A stretch of DNA of 64,000 nt from Brevibacillus porteri (lineage in GTDB: Bacteria; Bacillota; Bacilli; Brevibacillales; Brevibacillaceae). A program made the translations under genes and the position numbers. Where the stretch lies: assembly GCF_003013475.1 (NCBI RefSeq), contig NZ_PXZO01000055.1:1-64000 (forward strand), given 5' to 3'. The notes under the pieces were generated by a model. It was not told the origin of the DNA, searched no databases, and was given only the letters and a program-made list of their open reading frames with translations. Within the stretch, counting starts at the first letter, position 1; every line of letters begins with the position of its first letter. Positions 42,570 to 51,395 of this stretch are shown piece by piece.

Positions 42570-44060
42570 TTAATTGGGCTCTAACACAAAGTAATACGGT
42601 TTGGAGAGGAGATTGTGCAAATGATCGCGTACTTCCACGTTAGGCAGTCGGTTTAATGATTCGCTAATTTCTCGGTTCATGTCGGCGTACTGGATTTCAT
42701 ACTGCTCTTCCAGGCCCACTTTTTGTTTCTCCTCGTGAATGACGCTAGCCAAACGCTTTGCTATCCCAAATAGCTCTTGATTGGTCTCACCATAACCAGG
42801 TTCATTAGCGTTTGCCAAATATCCGCGCATTTCTGCCAATCGAGACAGGGTATCACGCCAGTTCCATACTTGAATATTTTTTTCTCTTGTTTGAGAGCAT
42901 ATCTCAACAAAAGGATTTTTCGATAACAAATCTTCTACTGTACTCCATGAATCTGGTCGCAGGGATTCTTCGAGTTTTTGTAGGCAGTACGCATCAGGAG
43001 AGAGTAACTCTACCACTTCACGAAACGCTGGAATCGAGTTTCGTTGATAGCTTTTGATTCCCCACAAGCTATGTACTTGCAATGCAGTAGCAAATGACTT
43101 GCAGTGAGTATCGAGTTCTTGTAATTGTTCCTCATTTAGCTTATGACTAGCAAGAATCCTCGCTTTTACCTCATTATCAGGGATGTTTTCATTCGCTTCG
43201 CCTAATTGCATGTTTCTTTTGATGTACGTTCGAACCGTGTCTTTTGATATCGATCTATCCTCTTGAGCACCAAGAATTCCAAATCGATAAGAGATAAAAT
43301 CCTCGAATCCTTTACTACTTCCGAATCCATCATCAATGGCATGCAAATCTGGTTGCACTTCCATCATTTCAGCGAGCACCTGCTCCTCAAGTCCATAAAT
43401 GCATGCTTCGATATGTGTCCAGTAGCTTCTGCATTCGTCTTCGCTCCCCAGTACACGTTGATAGACATCATGGAAGAAGAGGATATGAGCAATTTCGTGG
43501 AAGTAATTTTGAAAAGGAAACTTGATGTGACTTCCTTCCAAATACGATCCTGCATTTTGATAGATCCGCCCATGTTCTGGTCGGAATAATGTTGGTAGCG
43601 TCGAATGTAAATCTAAGTATAATCCAATCCCTTCATTGTAACTATGTGCCCAAACAGCTAAATAGGTTGGGCTTAACAACAAAGCGATGGAGTGATTGGT
43701 AATTTGAACGGGCAAATTGAAATAGCCGCCGTTTATTTGAGGCTGCAAGCTTAACCAGGTCATCCCAACTGCTAGAGCCTGATATAAAGGAAATTCACCA
43801 TCCGCTGCTGCCTCTCTACAATAACGTTGAAATTGACGTATATCGCTTACCATTCCATGGTTGTTAAAACCGTAGTTACCCTCGAATCTCTCAAGTCCCT
43901 CAATGAAATCCTCTGGTGATACCGTTAAAAATACGTTAATTCCATCCACCCAAAGATCGGAACCGATCTCTGATTCTAGCCATGCGTCTTGATCCTCGGC
44001 AAGTTCTCTCAACTGATGATATCTTTCCAACAAATGCGCCTGTTTCATAAACTGCACCAT
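42570..44060 (-). CDS. HExxH-motif protein of peptide cassette, unknown
   Basis: A 496-residue soluble protein if started at ATG 44060; ATG 44048 is an alternative, and the ribosome site is weak for both. A longer in-frame start at 44138 would read through a terminator hairpin and is rejected. The motif NYFHEIAHILFFHD places HEIAH at residues 188-192, with a candidate third ligand Glu in THIEACIYGLEE about 30 residues later, so it may be a zinc peptidase or a metal-dependent oxygenase of the HExxH peptide-modifying kind. The rest is alpha-helical without membrane segments. It lies downstream of two paralogous short peptides and a partial terminator. Confidence 0.75.
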   Translation of the reverse strand: MVQFMKQAHLLERYHQLRELAEDQDAWLESEIGSDLWVDGINVFLTVSPEDFIEGLERFEGNYGFNNHGMVSDIRQFQRYCREAAADGEFPLYQALAVGMTWLSLQPQINGGYFNLPVQITNHSIALLLSPTYLAVWAHSYNEGIGLYLDLHSTLPTLFRPEHGRIYQNAGSYLEGSHIKFPFQNYFHEIAHILFFHDVYQRVLGSEDECRSYWTHIEACIYGLEEQVLAEMMEVQPDLHAIDDGFGSSKGFEDFISYRFGILGAQEDRSISKDTVRTYIKRNMQLGEANENIPDNEVKARILASHKLNEEQLQELDTHCKSFATALQVHSLWGIKSYQRNSIPAFREVVELLSPDAYCLQKLEESLRPDSWSTVEDLLSKNPFVEICSQTREKNIQVWNWRDTLSRLAEMRGYLANANEPGYGETNQELFGIAKRLASVIHEEKQKVGLEEQYEIQYADMNREISESLNRLPNVEVRDHLHNLLSKPYYFVLEPN

Positions 44061-44102
44061 CCCGTCCTGTTTGCTTACTGCTAGAAAGCGAGAACTGTTT
44101 GC

Positions 44103-44135
44103 AAAAAATTCAAGAGCACACGAGGTGCTCTTGAA
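44103..44135 (-). terminator. terminator between peptide genes and HExxH gene
   Basis: Eleven-bp perfect stem TTCAAGAGCAC/GTGCTCTTGAA with a five-base loop and six Ts on the minus strand. In RiPP and similar operons such a hairpin after the precursor gene raises peptide mRNA relative to the enzyme. Confidence 0.92.
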
Positions 44136-44152
44136 CAATCGATTACTTTCGA

Positions 44153-44251
44153 TTACTTTTTACACGCGAGTGTCATAATTGGATGGAAAAGCAATTTCAT
44201 TTCTTGAACGTTTTGATTGTTAGAAAGTTGTACTTTCACTACCTGTTTCAT
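44153..44251 (-). CDS. short peptide B, precursor-like
   Basis: A 32-residue peptide, 14 identities with peptide A without gaps. Shared: MK-x-VVKV at 1-7, Asn12, VQEMK at 15-19, Leu21 and Cys30. The C-terminal part after residue 21 (FHPIMTLACKK) differs completely from peptide A. Ribosome site GGAAGGGA is weaker and farther away than that of peptide A. It is 60 bases after peptide A on the same transcript. Too short for standard gene finders. Function unknown. Confidence 0.65.
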   Translation of the reverse strand: MKQVVKVQLSNNQNVQEMKLLFHPIMTLACKK

Positions 44252-44311
44252 GAGAAATCCCGTCCCTTCCAAATTTTATATACGGAGATAATGCATGGTT
44301 TTTTGATTCTC

Positions 44312-44407
44312 TTACAAGCACACATCAACAACTACACGCCATTTCAGCGCTTTCATTTCTTGCACTTGTTTGTTCTTGTTTACTGCTACTTTTACGACCT
44401 TTTTCAT
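44312..44407 (-). CDS. short peptide A, precursor-like
   Basis: A 31-residue peptide with an excellent ribosome site (AAAGGAGGT, eight bases before ATG). The first 21 residues are Lys/Val/Gln-rich (MKKVVKVAVNKN...VQEMKAL) and conserved with peptide B; the last ten (KWRVVVDVCL) are not, apart from Cys30. It has no signal peptide. The conserved N-terminus and variable C-terminus resemble a RiPP leader and core. Known families: not recognised. Confidence 0.75.
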   Translation of the reverse strand: MKKVVKVAVNKNKQVQEMKALKWRVVVDVCL

Positions 44408-44475
44408 GAGTCTATACCTCCTTTCCACAGAAGTGGAATTATATGACCTCTCTATCAACAAAAGGCTTAATTGTA

Positions 44476-44505
44476 ATTATAAGGAAAATTGACAATTCAT
44501 TTCAA
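44476..44505 (-). promoter_or_regulatory. promoter of the peptide cassette
   Basis: On the minus strand -35 TTGAAA (44505-44500), 18-base spacer, consensus -10 TATAAT (44481-44476). About 70 bases before peptide A. Confidence 0.7.
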
Positions 44506-44716
44506 GTTAAGAAAAATAAATATTTTCTGAAATATATAAATTTGGTTAATGGCGGCTTATTCCAGGGAAGGTACTTCCTGCTGCGACAATAGGGGTGCTT
44601 GTAGTAAACTGTATCAGGGGTGTAAGCTTGATTTCCAGCAACTTGGAGTAGCTGAGCTCATAGCGATTGGAGTGTCTTTCTCTTGCGATCGGAGCGGTAA
44701 TTTGAGTTATGTATGT

Positions 44717-44745
44717 TTGAAAAGAATGTTTATTTAGAGTATAGT
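44717..44745 (+). promoter_or_regulatory. brnQ promoter
   Basis: -35 TTGAAA (44717-44722), 17-base spacer, -10 TATAGT (44740-44745). The 44549-44716 stretch upstream is more GC-rich, Cys-codon-rich and unexplained. No T-box signature is visible in the leader. Confidence 0.7.
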
Positions 44746-44832
44746 ATCAGAATGAATAAATGAGGGTTGGGTAAGCAACCATCTGAATGAACATTTATGA
44801 ATGAGAGATAGAGAACAATTAGGAGGATTTTT

Positions 44833-46179
44833 GTGTCACAGAAAGCGCCATTTTCTTTTGTAGTTACGATAGGATTCATGTTATTTGCTTTGTTTTTTGG
44901 AGCGGGTAATTTAATTTTTCCGCCCATGCTTGGCCAGTTAGCAGGAACAAATGTATGGATAGCCAATGCAGGTTTTTTAGTTACAGGGGTCGGGTTACCT
45001 TTGTTAGCGATCACAGCCTTTGTTTATTCGGGAAAAGACGACTTGCGCTCTTTAGCCAGTCGCGTGCATCCCGTATTCGGAATGGTATTCACGATTGTTC
45101 TATATCTAGCAATCGGTCCGTTTTTTGCGATACCGAGATCAGGCAATGTATCGTTTGATATTGGGGTAAAGCCTTTCCTATCAGAACAGGCAGGTCCGGC
45201 ACCGCTGATTCTATTTACCATCCTGTTTTTCGCAATTGCCTGCTTCTTATCGCTCAATCCTATGAAAATTATCCATGTAGTCGGAAAAATCTTAACTCCA
45301 ATTAAATTAACGTTTATTGGAATTATTGCAGTAACGGCTATTATTTATCCAATTGGAGCCCTTCAAACCCCGCAAGCAGATTACACATCCCATGTATTTT
45401 TCAAGGGTTTTCAAGAAGGGTATTTAACATTGGATGCGCTTGTAGCTTTTGTTTTTGGAATGATCATCGTGAATGCGATTAAAGAAAAGGGAGTTACTGC
45501 CAAAAAACAGGTATTGGCTGCGTGCGCAAAAGCAACAATGATAGCCGGTTTACTTCTCGCTCTTTTCTATACCGCACTTTCCTTTATGGGTGCCTCTAGT
45601 GTAGAAAAGTTGGGCCACTTAGAAAATGGCGCTGAAGTTTTGGCGAAAGTTTCGAATTACTACTTTGGTTCTTATGGTGCCATTTTATTGGGATTAATGA
45701 TTACAGTGGCATGTTTGACTACTAGTGTAGGGCTTATTACAGCCTGCTCTTCATTTTTTCATGCATGGTTTCCGAAGATCTCTTACAAAAAATTCGCGGT
45801 TATTTTGTCTGTTTTCAGTACACTCGTTGCCAATATTGGATTAACGCAACTCATTAAGGTCTCCGTTCCGATCTTAATGACCATGTATCCGATTGCGATC
45901 TCGTTACTCTTCTTGACGTTTCTGCACAAAGCATTCAATGGCAGACCAGAAGTGTATCAAGGAAGTTTACTTTTCACTTTTCTGATTAGTCTGTTTGATG
46001 GCTTAAAGGCTGCTGGACTCGAAAACAGTGTTGTCCATCATTATTTTGCTCAGTACCTACCACTGTATGACGTAGGTTTGGGTTGGTTGCTGCCTTCTCT
46101 TATAGGCGGGGTATGCGGATACATGATCAGTGTATTCCGGAAGAATACGTACCACGTTCAAAAACAAAAAGAGGCATGA
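44833..46179 (+). CDS. brnQ: branched-chain amino-acid:cation symporter BrnQ
   Basis: A 448-residue LIVCS-family transporter with about 12 membrane helices. The start FMLFALFFGAGNLIFPPMLGQLAG is diagnostic. It imports Leu, Ile and Val with Na+ or H+. GTG start at 44833 after AGGAGG. Transcribed from a good promoter and ended by a strong terminator, so monocistronic. Confidence 0.95.
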   Translation: MSQKAPFSFVVTIGFMLFALFFGAGNLIFPPMLGQLAGTNVWIANAGFLVTGVGLPLLAITAFVYSGKDDLRSLASRVHPVFGMVFTIVLYLAIGPFFAIPRSGNVSFDIGVKPFLSEQAGPAPLILFTILFFAIACFLSLNPMKIIHVVGKILTPIKLTFIGIIAVTAIIYPIGALQTPQADYTSHVFFKGFQEGYLTLDALVAFVFGMIIVNAIKEKGVTAKKQVLAACAKATMIAGLLLALFYTALSFMGASSVEKLGHLENGAEVLAKVSNYYFGSYGAILLGLMITVACLTTSVGLITACSSFFHAWFPKISYKKFAVILSVFSTLVANIGLTQLIKVSVPILMTMYPIAISLLFLTFLHKAFNGRPEVYQGSLLFTFLISLFDGLKAAGLENSVVHHYFAQYLPLYDVGLGWLLPSLIGGVCGYMISVFRKNTYHVQKQKEA

Positions 46180-46190
46180 AAATAACTTAC

Positions 46191-46225
46191 AAACCCGTCT
46201 CTTACCATATAGGAGACGGGTTTTG
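46191..46225 (+). terminator. terminator after brnQ
   Basis: Ten-bp stem AACCCGTCTC/GGAGACGGGTT (one offset) with a ten-base loop and four Ts. Confidence 0.88.
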
Positions 46226-46354
46226 TTCATAAGTCAATCAGCATCGAGTGAGAGTTGAAAATATTTTTATTTTTCTAAAGTTTGCGGATTGGAATTGCCT
46301 ATTTTATGGTATTCTATTTTTTGCGATGGATGTCATATATATGGGGTGCATAGG

Positions 46355-47002
46355 GTGAAAGAGCACACGACAGAGAAAGAACGGACGATTTTTGATCATA
46401 CTGGAAATAGGATTAAGACAGAAGATCGAGAGATTCGAATTCTTGCTAAGTATGAGGAACCACTGGTTGTCGTGTTAGGAAATGTGCTTAGCGATAGCGA
46501 ATGCGATGAGCTAATCGAACATTCCAGAGAACGATTGCAACGTTCAAAAATAGGCGAAGATCGTTCAGTCAATTCTATTCGAACGAGCAGCGGGGTGTTC
46601 TGCGAGCAGACGGAGACGATTACAAGAATCGAGAAGCGTATCTCCCAAATCATGAACATTCCGATTGAGCATGGTGATGGCTTGCAAGTTCTACGATATA
46701 CCCCTGGCCAAGAATATAAACCCCATTATGATTTCTTTGCAGAAACGAGTCGAGCAAGTACGAACAATCGCATTAGTACGCTCGTAATGTATTTGAATGA
46801 TGTGGAGCAAGGCGGAGGAACGGTGTTCCCTTTGCTTAATTTATCTGTTTTCCCTACCAAAGGCATGGCTGTCTACTTTGAATATTTTTATAGCAATCAA
46901 GAATTAAACGAGTTCACTTTGCATGCTGGGACACAAGTGATCCATGGGGAAAAGTGGGTCGCAACGATGTGGATGAGAAGACAAAGCTTTCGGGTTTCCT
47001 AG
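46355..47002 (+). CDS. bacterial prolyl 4-hydroxylase (2OG-Fe(II) oxygenase)
   Basis: A 215-residue 2-oxoglutarate/Fe(II) dioxygenase very like the B. anthracis prolyl 4-hydroxylase (recalled as 216 residues). It shows TIFDHxGNxIKTEDREI, LVVVLGNVLSDSECDELIE, the HxD iron ligands in KPHYDFF, NNRISTLVMYLNDVEQGGGTVFP and the distal His plus 2OG-binding Lys in LHAGTQVIHGEKWVATMWMRR. Start at GTG 46355, which gives the family length; upstream in-frame codons are not family-like. It should hydroxylate proline in an unknown protein. Confidence 0.92.
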   Translation: MKEHTTEKERTIFDHTGNRIKTEDREIRILAKYEEPLVVVLGNVLSDSECDELIEHSRERLQRSKIGEDRSVNSIRTSSGVFCEQTETITRIEKRISQIMNIPIEHGDGLQVLRYTPGQEYKPHYDFFAETSRASTNNRISTLVMYLNDVEQGGGTVFPLLNLSVFPTKGMAVYFEYFYSNQELNEFTLHAGTQVIHGEKWVATMWMRRQSFRVS

Positions 47003-47022
47003 ATAATGATGTACTAAAACTA

Positions 47023-47046
47023 CCACCTGACAAAGGTGGCTTTTTT
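47023..47046 (+). terminator. terminator after prolyl hydroxylase gene
   Basis: Six-bp stem CCACCT/AGGTGG, short loop, then C and six Ts. Confidence 0.8.
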
Positions 47047-47168
47047 ATGTCCAAATGCCAAGAGTTGGCAGTTTGAACCATCTCATGTACTTGAAATGAA
47101 TATTATCAAGTGTTAGACTGTTTTTTATTTATTGCATAAGCTACATGCAAAATATAAGGGGGCATCCA

Positions 47169-48770
47169 ATGCCTGTCTTACAAAAAAAAGCAAACCACTC
47201 GAAAAAGATTAGCCTCGTGACACTATTAACAGGACTAGTCTCTTTATCCGTTGTTCTGACTGTTACCATTCTCCTTATCTCATTCTATCAGTCCAAAAAA
47301 CAGGCACTGATTCACACCACGTTGACCTTGAATCACACAAGTGCAACCAAAATGAGCCACACCATAGACTCTTTGATAAAATCCATGCGCAGTAGCTTAC
47401 AGTATTCGGCGAGCATCTTTTCCAATAGGAACGAGATGAATGCAGATGAGGTATATTCAAAGCTTGAATTGATCCGCCGTACAAACAACTATTTTAATTC
47501 GGTTACCGTGATAGATGAAACCGGGTCGGTTCGAAGTGTGTCTCCCGGATATATTGGTACCGTAGGAAGCTATATTAAAACGGAAACAGCGAAATCGGCA
47601 TTGGCTTTACAAAAGCCATACATTTCTAAGCCTTACGTAACTTCAAACACCAAGCGACTCATCGTACTGATGAGCGAGCCCATATTTGATAAGGACGGGC
47701 TCTACCGGGGGTTTATCGGGGGAACGATTTATCTTCATGAAGATAACATATTGAATGCGATCTTAGGGAGCAACCCAACAGACGAACTAGGTTCATCTTT
47801 CTACATCGTAGGATCTGATGGTCATTTGTTGTTCCATCGTGATGCAAGCCGGATCGGAGAGGATATCAGTGCGAATCCAGCTGTGCACAAGCTCATTCAA
47901 GGACAAAGTGGCTATGAACAGATCGTCAACTTGAGGGGACAGACGGAATTGGCCGCTTACGTGAAGGTTCCAGAGAATGACTGGGGTGTCATTGTTGTGT
48001 CCCCTATCAGTGTTGTTTATGAACAAATAAATCGTGATATTCAATTCGTTTTGTTGTATACGCTGCCTCCCTTTCTACTATTAATGCTAGTTGTGATTGG
48101 ACTTGCGCGCAAAGTAGCAAGACCTTTCGTATCCCTGGCCGATCTTGTGAGCAAGGCAGGTAGAGAAGAGGTAGAGTTCTCGGAAGGTAAACAGCATTGG
48201 AATCGAGAGGCTGAGCTGTTAACTCGAGCCATTCGCTATACATTAAACGATATCAAAAAACAGACAGATCAGTTGGCTCATGATGCGCGAACAGATCCGT
48301 TGACAGGGCTAACAAACCGAAGAACGCTCGAGGAAACCATGCAAAAATGGATGATGGAGCAAATCCCCTTTTCTCTTATTATGATGGACCTTGATCGATT
48401 TAAATCCATTAATGATACGTATGGTCATCAGTCTGGAGATGAGGTGTTGAAACATTTTGCGAAAATGATTTCTTCATCACTTCGGCCCGAAGATGTGAGC
48501 AGTCGCTTTGGCGGTGAGGAATTTGTTGTCCTTGTTTCCCATGCTGGCTTGGAGGAGGCCTATCAGGTGGCCGAACGAGTACGCCATACCTTAGAAACAA
48601 GTACAAATCCAATCGGGCAGCCGCTAACCGTGTCACAAGGCATTGCGCACTATCCTTCCCATGCTGTTTCTGCTGAAGATCTGATGCATGTAGCTGACGA
48701 GGCCATGTACAAGGCGAAGAGATCGGGTAGGAACCAAACAATGATAGCGGAAGTGGAGGAATCTATGTGA
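47169..48770 (+). CDS. membrane diguanylate cyclase with extracellular sensor
   Basis: A 533-residue protein. Membrane helices at about 15-37 and 290-310 flank an extracellular dCache-like sensor. The C-terminal GGDEF domain has DPLTGLTNRRTLEE, the active-site GGEEF (RFGGEEFVV) and an RxxD product-inhibition site (RPED) five residues before it. It should make cyclic di-GMP from GTP in response to an external ligand. The ATG at 47169 follows AAGGGGG. Confidence 0.94.
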   Translation: MPVLQKKANHSKKISLVTLLTGLVSLSVVLTVTILLISFYQSKKQALIHTTLTLNHTSATKMSHTIDSLIKSMRSSLQYSASIFSNRNEMNADEVYSKLELIRRTNNYFNSVTVIDETGSVRSVSPGYIGTVGSYIKTETAKSALALQKPYISKPYVTSNTKRLIVLMSEPIFDKDGLYRGFIGGTIYLHEDNILNAILGSNPTDELGSSFYIVGSDGHLLFHRDASRIGEDISANPAVHKLIQGQSGYEQIVNLRGQTELAAYVKVPENDWGVIVVSPISVVYEQINRDIQFVLLYTLPPFLLLMLVVIGLARKVARPFVSLADLVSKAGREEVEFSEGKQHWNREAELLTRAIRYTLNDIKKQTDQLAHDARTDPLTGLTNRRTLEETMQKWMMEQIPFSLIMMDLDRFKSINDTYGHQSGDEVLKHFAKMISSSLRPEDVSSRFGGEEFVVLVSHAGLEEAYQVAERVRHTLETSTNPIGQPLTVSQGIAHYPSHAVSAEDLMHVADEAMYKAKRSGRNQTMIAEVEESM

Positions 48771-48778
48771 GGAGCGAA

Positions 48779-48808
48779 GAGGCGAGAGAGCGCCTCTTTC
48801 TTTTTTGA
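48779..48808 (+). terminator. terminator after diguanylate cyclase gene
   Basis: Stem AGAGGCG/CGCCTCT with a six-base loop and a T-rich tail. Confidence 0.82.
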
Positions 48809-48966
48809 AAAAAAAATCACTTGTTCGGTGCTAAAAAAGTAAATTCAGAGATATATTATCTCGCGATTTACATATGCATGTAACAAATGGATAATTAAGG
48901 AAACTTCTGGTTCGAAATTGTGAAGCACATGATTCTTGTATCTCACTTTGGAAGAGGGGGATTCAT

Positions 48967-51288
48967 ATGGAGAATGTTGTCACAGGGGAACAGTATGAGA
49001 GGGCACAACGCTTGCATCCTGCCAATTATTACGACGCAGTATTCAATGCTTTTGTCAGGCCAAACTGGATCAGTGGGAATCGGTTCTGGTACATCCGAGA
49101 AATCCGTTTGGAAAAGGGGACTGGCAGGCAATATGTGATCGTGGATGCTGAACAGAATACGAGTCAGCCAGCATTCGATCACGCACGATTAGCTGTCTGT
49201 TTGTCAAGAAGGGCAGGAGAAACGTATAGCGCAGAAACATTGCCACTCGGGGAACTTTTATTTACCGAGAATGGATCGTCATTCCAGTTTAAGGTGGGCG
49301 GTACTGTCTGGAACTGTGATTTACAGGAATACAGCTGCAAGCCGATAGATCATATGGATAAGCCGTCGATGGATGAACTGCCGTCTCCAGATGGAAAGTG
49401 GGTGGCGTTCGTATATGATCACAACTTGTATGTTCGGTCACTCGAGACCGGAAAGCGTTTCAGGCTAACTCGCGACGGCAAGGCTTACTATGATTACGGA
49501 ACCCAACCTGAATGTCGGCTCTCGACGGTGGGGGAGCGATTGAATAACATAAAGCTTCCTCCAGTAGCGATTTGGTCACCCGATTCCAAGATGCTGTTGA
49601 CCCATCGGCTTGATCAAAGAAAGGTGCGCGATTTGTATCTGATTCAATCGGTTCCGAAAGGCGAAGAAGTCAGACCGGTACTCCACTCGTACCGTTATCC
49701 ACTAGTTGGCGATCCACACGTACCGTTGGCAGAGCTGGTCGTCTGTGATTTGGAAAGGCGAACCACAGTTAAGATTGAAAGCGAGCCTTTACTGGCATGT
49801 CCAGTCTCACCCCTCACTCCGGGGATGCAAATGGCCGGATGGTCAGCCGACAGTAAACAGGTATATTTTGCCCGGATGTCCCGTGATGCTCGCTCTGTCG
49901 ATTTTTCCGTGGCTGATCCTTGCTCCGGTGAGGTTTGCACACTACTCCGGGAACAAAGCGATACGTTTTTGAATCAAGACCTGCATAATCTCGGAGAAAC
50001 TAATCCGAATATTCGGTTATTGGCTGATGGTTCGTTCATCTGGCACTCAGAGCGTGATGGGTGGAGCCACCTCTACCATTGCGATGGCAAAACGGGGGAA
50101 ATTCGCAATCCGATCACATCGGGTTCCTGGACGGTACGAAAATTGATGGCAGTGGACGAGCAGCAGGGATGGGTGTATATCACTGGAGGGGGGCTAGAAG
50201 AGGGGCGCGATCCTTATTATCAACACCTGTATCGCGTTCGTCTGGATGGAACGGATCTGTCGTTGCTGACGCCAGAAGATGCAGAGCATGATGTTGTGTT
50301 TTCTCCCAATCTGAAGTATTTCGTCGATACGTTTTCGCGAGTTGATTTGCCGCCTGTTTCTGTTCTCCGCTCGATAGATGGCACCCTGATTCGCGAATTG
50401 GAGCACGCTGATGTAGAAATGCTGCTCGAGATGGGGTACCAATTTCCAGAAAGGATTACCGTTAAAGCACGAGACGGTGTGACCGATCTTTATGGGGTGA
50501 TGCTGCGTCCATTCCCGTTTGATCCTTCACGCAAGTATCCGGTCGTCGATTACATTTACGGGGGACCACAGATCATCAATACGCCGAAAGCTTTCGCGCT
50601 CGATCCCGGTCGAAGTCATGACCCGCTGGGTGGTGGACAATCTTTGGCGCAGCTGGGTTTTATCGTATTGATCCTAGATGGAATGGGGACACCTTATCGT
50701 TCCAAATGGTTCCATGATATCTCGAACGGAAAATTGGAGGAAGCAGGAGGTTTGCTTGACCATGTGACTGCGGTAAGGCAATTGGCTGAGCGCTACCCGT
50801 ATGTGGATGTTGATCGGGTAGGCATTTGGGGCTCGTCAGGGGGAGGCTACGCTTCAACAAGGGCCATGCTCTCATTTCCAGCGTTTTACAAAGCTGCGGT
50901 TTCCGCGTGTGGTAATCATGATCAACGGCTGTATATAGCAGCATGGGCGGAACGCTATCAAGGTCTGTATGACCCGGACTTGTACAAGGATCAAGACAAT
51001 GCACGTCTGGCAGCCAATCTGACAGGAAAGCTCTTACTGGTGAGCGGAGATATGGATGAAAATGTGCATCCTTCCCAAACGATTCGGATGGCGAATGCGC
51101 TGATTAAAGCGGATAAAGATTTTGATATGTTGCTATTGCCCAACCGACATCACGGCTTTTCTTTGGAACCGTACTTTATTCGCAGAAAGTGGGATTATTT
51201 TGTAAGGCACTTAATGAGAGCAGAGCCTCCGTGGGGGAATCAAATAGCCAGCAAAAAGGCCATTGATAAAGAGCCGATAGAGAAATAG
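48967..51288 (+). CDS. dipeptidyl-peptidase IV-like serine peptidase (S9)
   Basis: A 773-residue cytoplasmic-looking peptidase. Residues about 100-520 form the DPPIV N-terminal beta-propeller (SPDGKWVAFVYDHNLYVRSLETG) and the rest an alpha/beta hydrolase. The triad is Ser624 (GSSGGG), Asp697 (GDMDEN) and His729 (RHHGF). It should release X-Pro or related dipeptides. No signal peptide. AGAGGGGG precedes the ATG. Monocistronic. Confidence 0.94.
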   Translation: MENVVTGEQYERAQRLHPANYYDAVFNAFVRPNWISGNRFWYIREIRLEKGTGRQYVIVDAEQNTSQPAFDHARLAVCLSRRAGETYSAETLPLGELLFTENGSSFQFKVGGTVWNCDLQEYSCKPIDHMDKPSMDELPSPDGKWVAFVYDHNLYVRSLETGKRFRLTRDGKAYYDYGTQPECRLSTVGERLNNIKLPPVAIWSPDSKMLLTHRLDQRKVRDLYLIQSVPKGEEVRPVLHSYRYPLVGDPHVPLAELVVCDLERRTTVKIESEPLLACPVSPLTPGMQMAGWSADSKQVYFARMSRDARSVDFSVADPCSGEVCTLLREQSDTFLNQDLHNLGETNPNIRLLADGSFIWHSERDGWSHLYHCDGKTGEIRNPITSGSWTVRKLMAVDEQQGWVYITGGGLEEGRDPYYQHLYRVRLDGTDLSLLTPEDAEHDVVFSPNLKYFVDTFSRVDLPPVSVLRSIDGTLIRELEHADVEMLLEMGYQFPERITVKARDGVTDLYGVMLRPFPFDPSRKYPVVDYIYGGPQIINTPKAFALDPGRSHDPLGGGQSLAQLGFIVLILDGMGTPYRSKWFHDISNGKLEEAGGLLDHVTAVRQLAERYPYVDVDRVGIWGSSGGGYASTRAMLSFPAFYKAAVSACGNHDQRLYIAAWAERYQGLYDPDLYKDQDNARLAANLTGKLLLVSGDMDENVHPSQTIRMANALIKADKDFDMLLLPNRHHGFSLEPYFIRRKWDYFVRHLMRAEPPWGNQIASKKAIDKEPIEK

Positions 51289-51313
51289 TGTGTGAGGAAT
51301 GAAAACGGTGAAA

Positions 51314-51343
51314 TGCGAAGAGGAGCCCTAAGAAGAGCTCCTC
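51314..51343. terminator. terminator between peptidase and RDD genes
   Basis: Stem GAAGAGGAGC/GCTCCTCTTTTC with an inner loop of about ten bases and T-rich tail; convergent genes may share it. Confidence 0.82.
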
Positions 51344-51395
51344 TTTTCATTTTTTATTAAAACTATGGAGTTTTTTTCCGAGGAGAAGGCAGTCG

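Noticed and set aside
44060..44138. N-terminal extension of the HExxH protein to 44138
   Set aside because: It would translate the 3' arm of a terminator hairpin and T-run (FKSTSCALEFF), with no ribosome site.
44183..44446. 87-residue plus-strand frame opposite the peptide pair
   Set aside because: It has no ribosome site and is antisense to two short frames that have a promoter, a ribosome site and mutual homology.
44746..44832. T-box riboswitch before brnQ
   Set aside because: No T-box sequence (GGGTGGNACCGCG-like), specifier loop or antiterminator/terminator pair can be seen in the leader.
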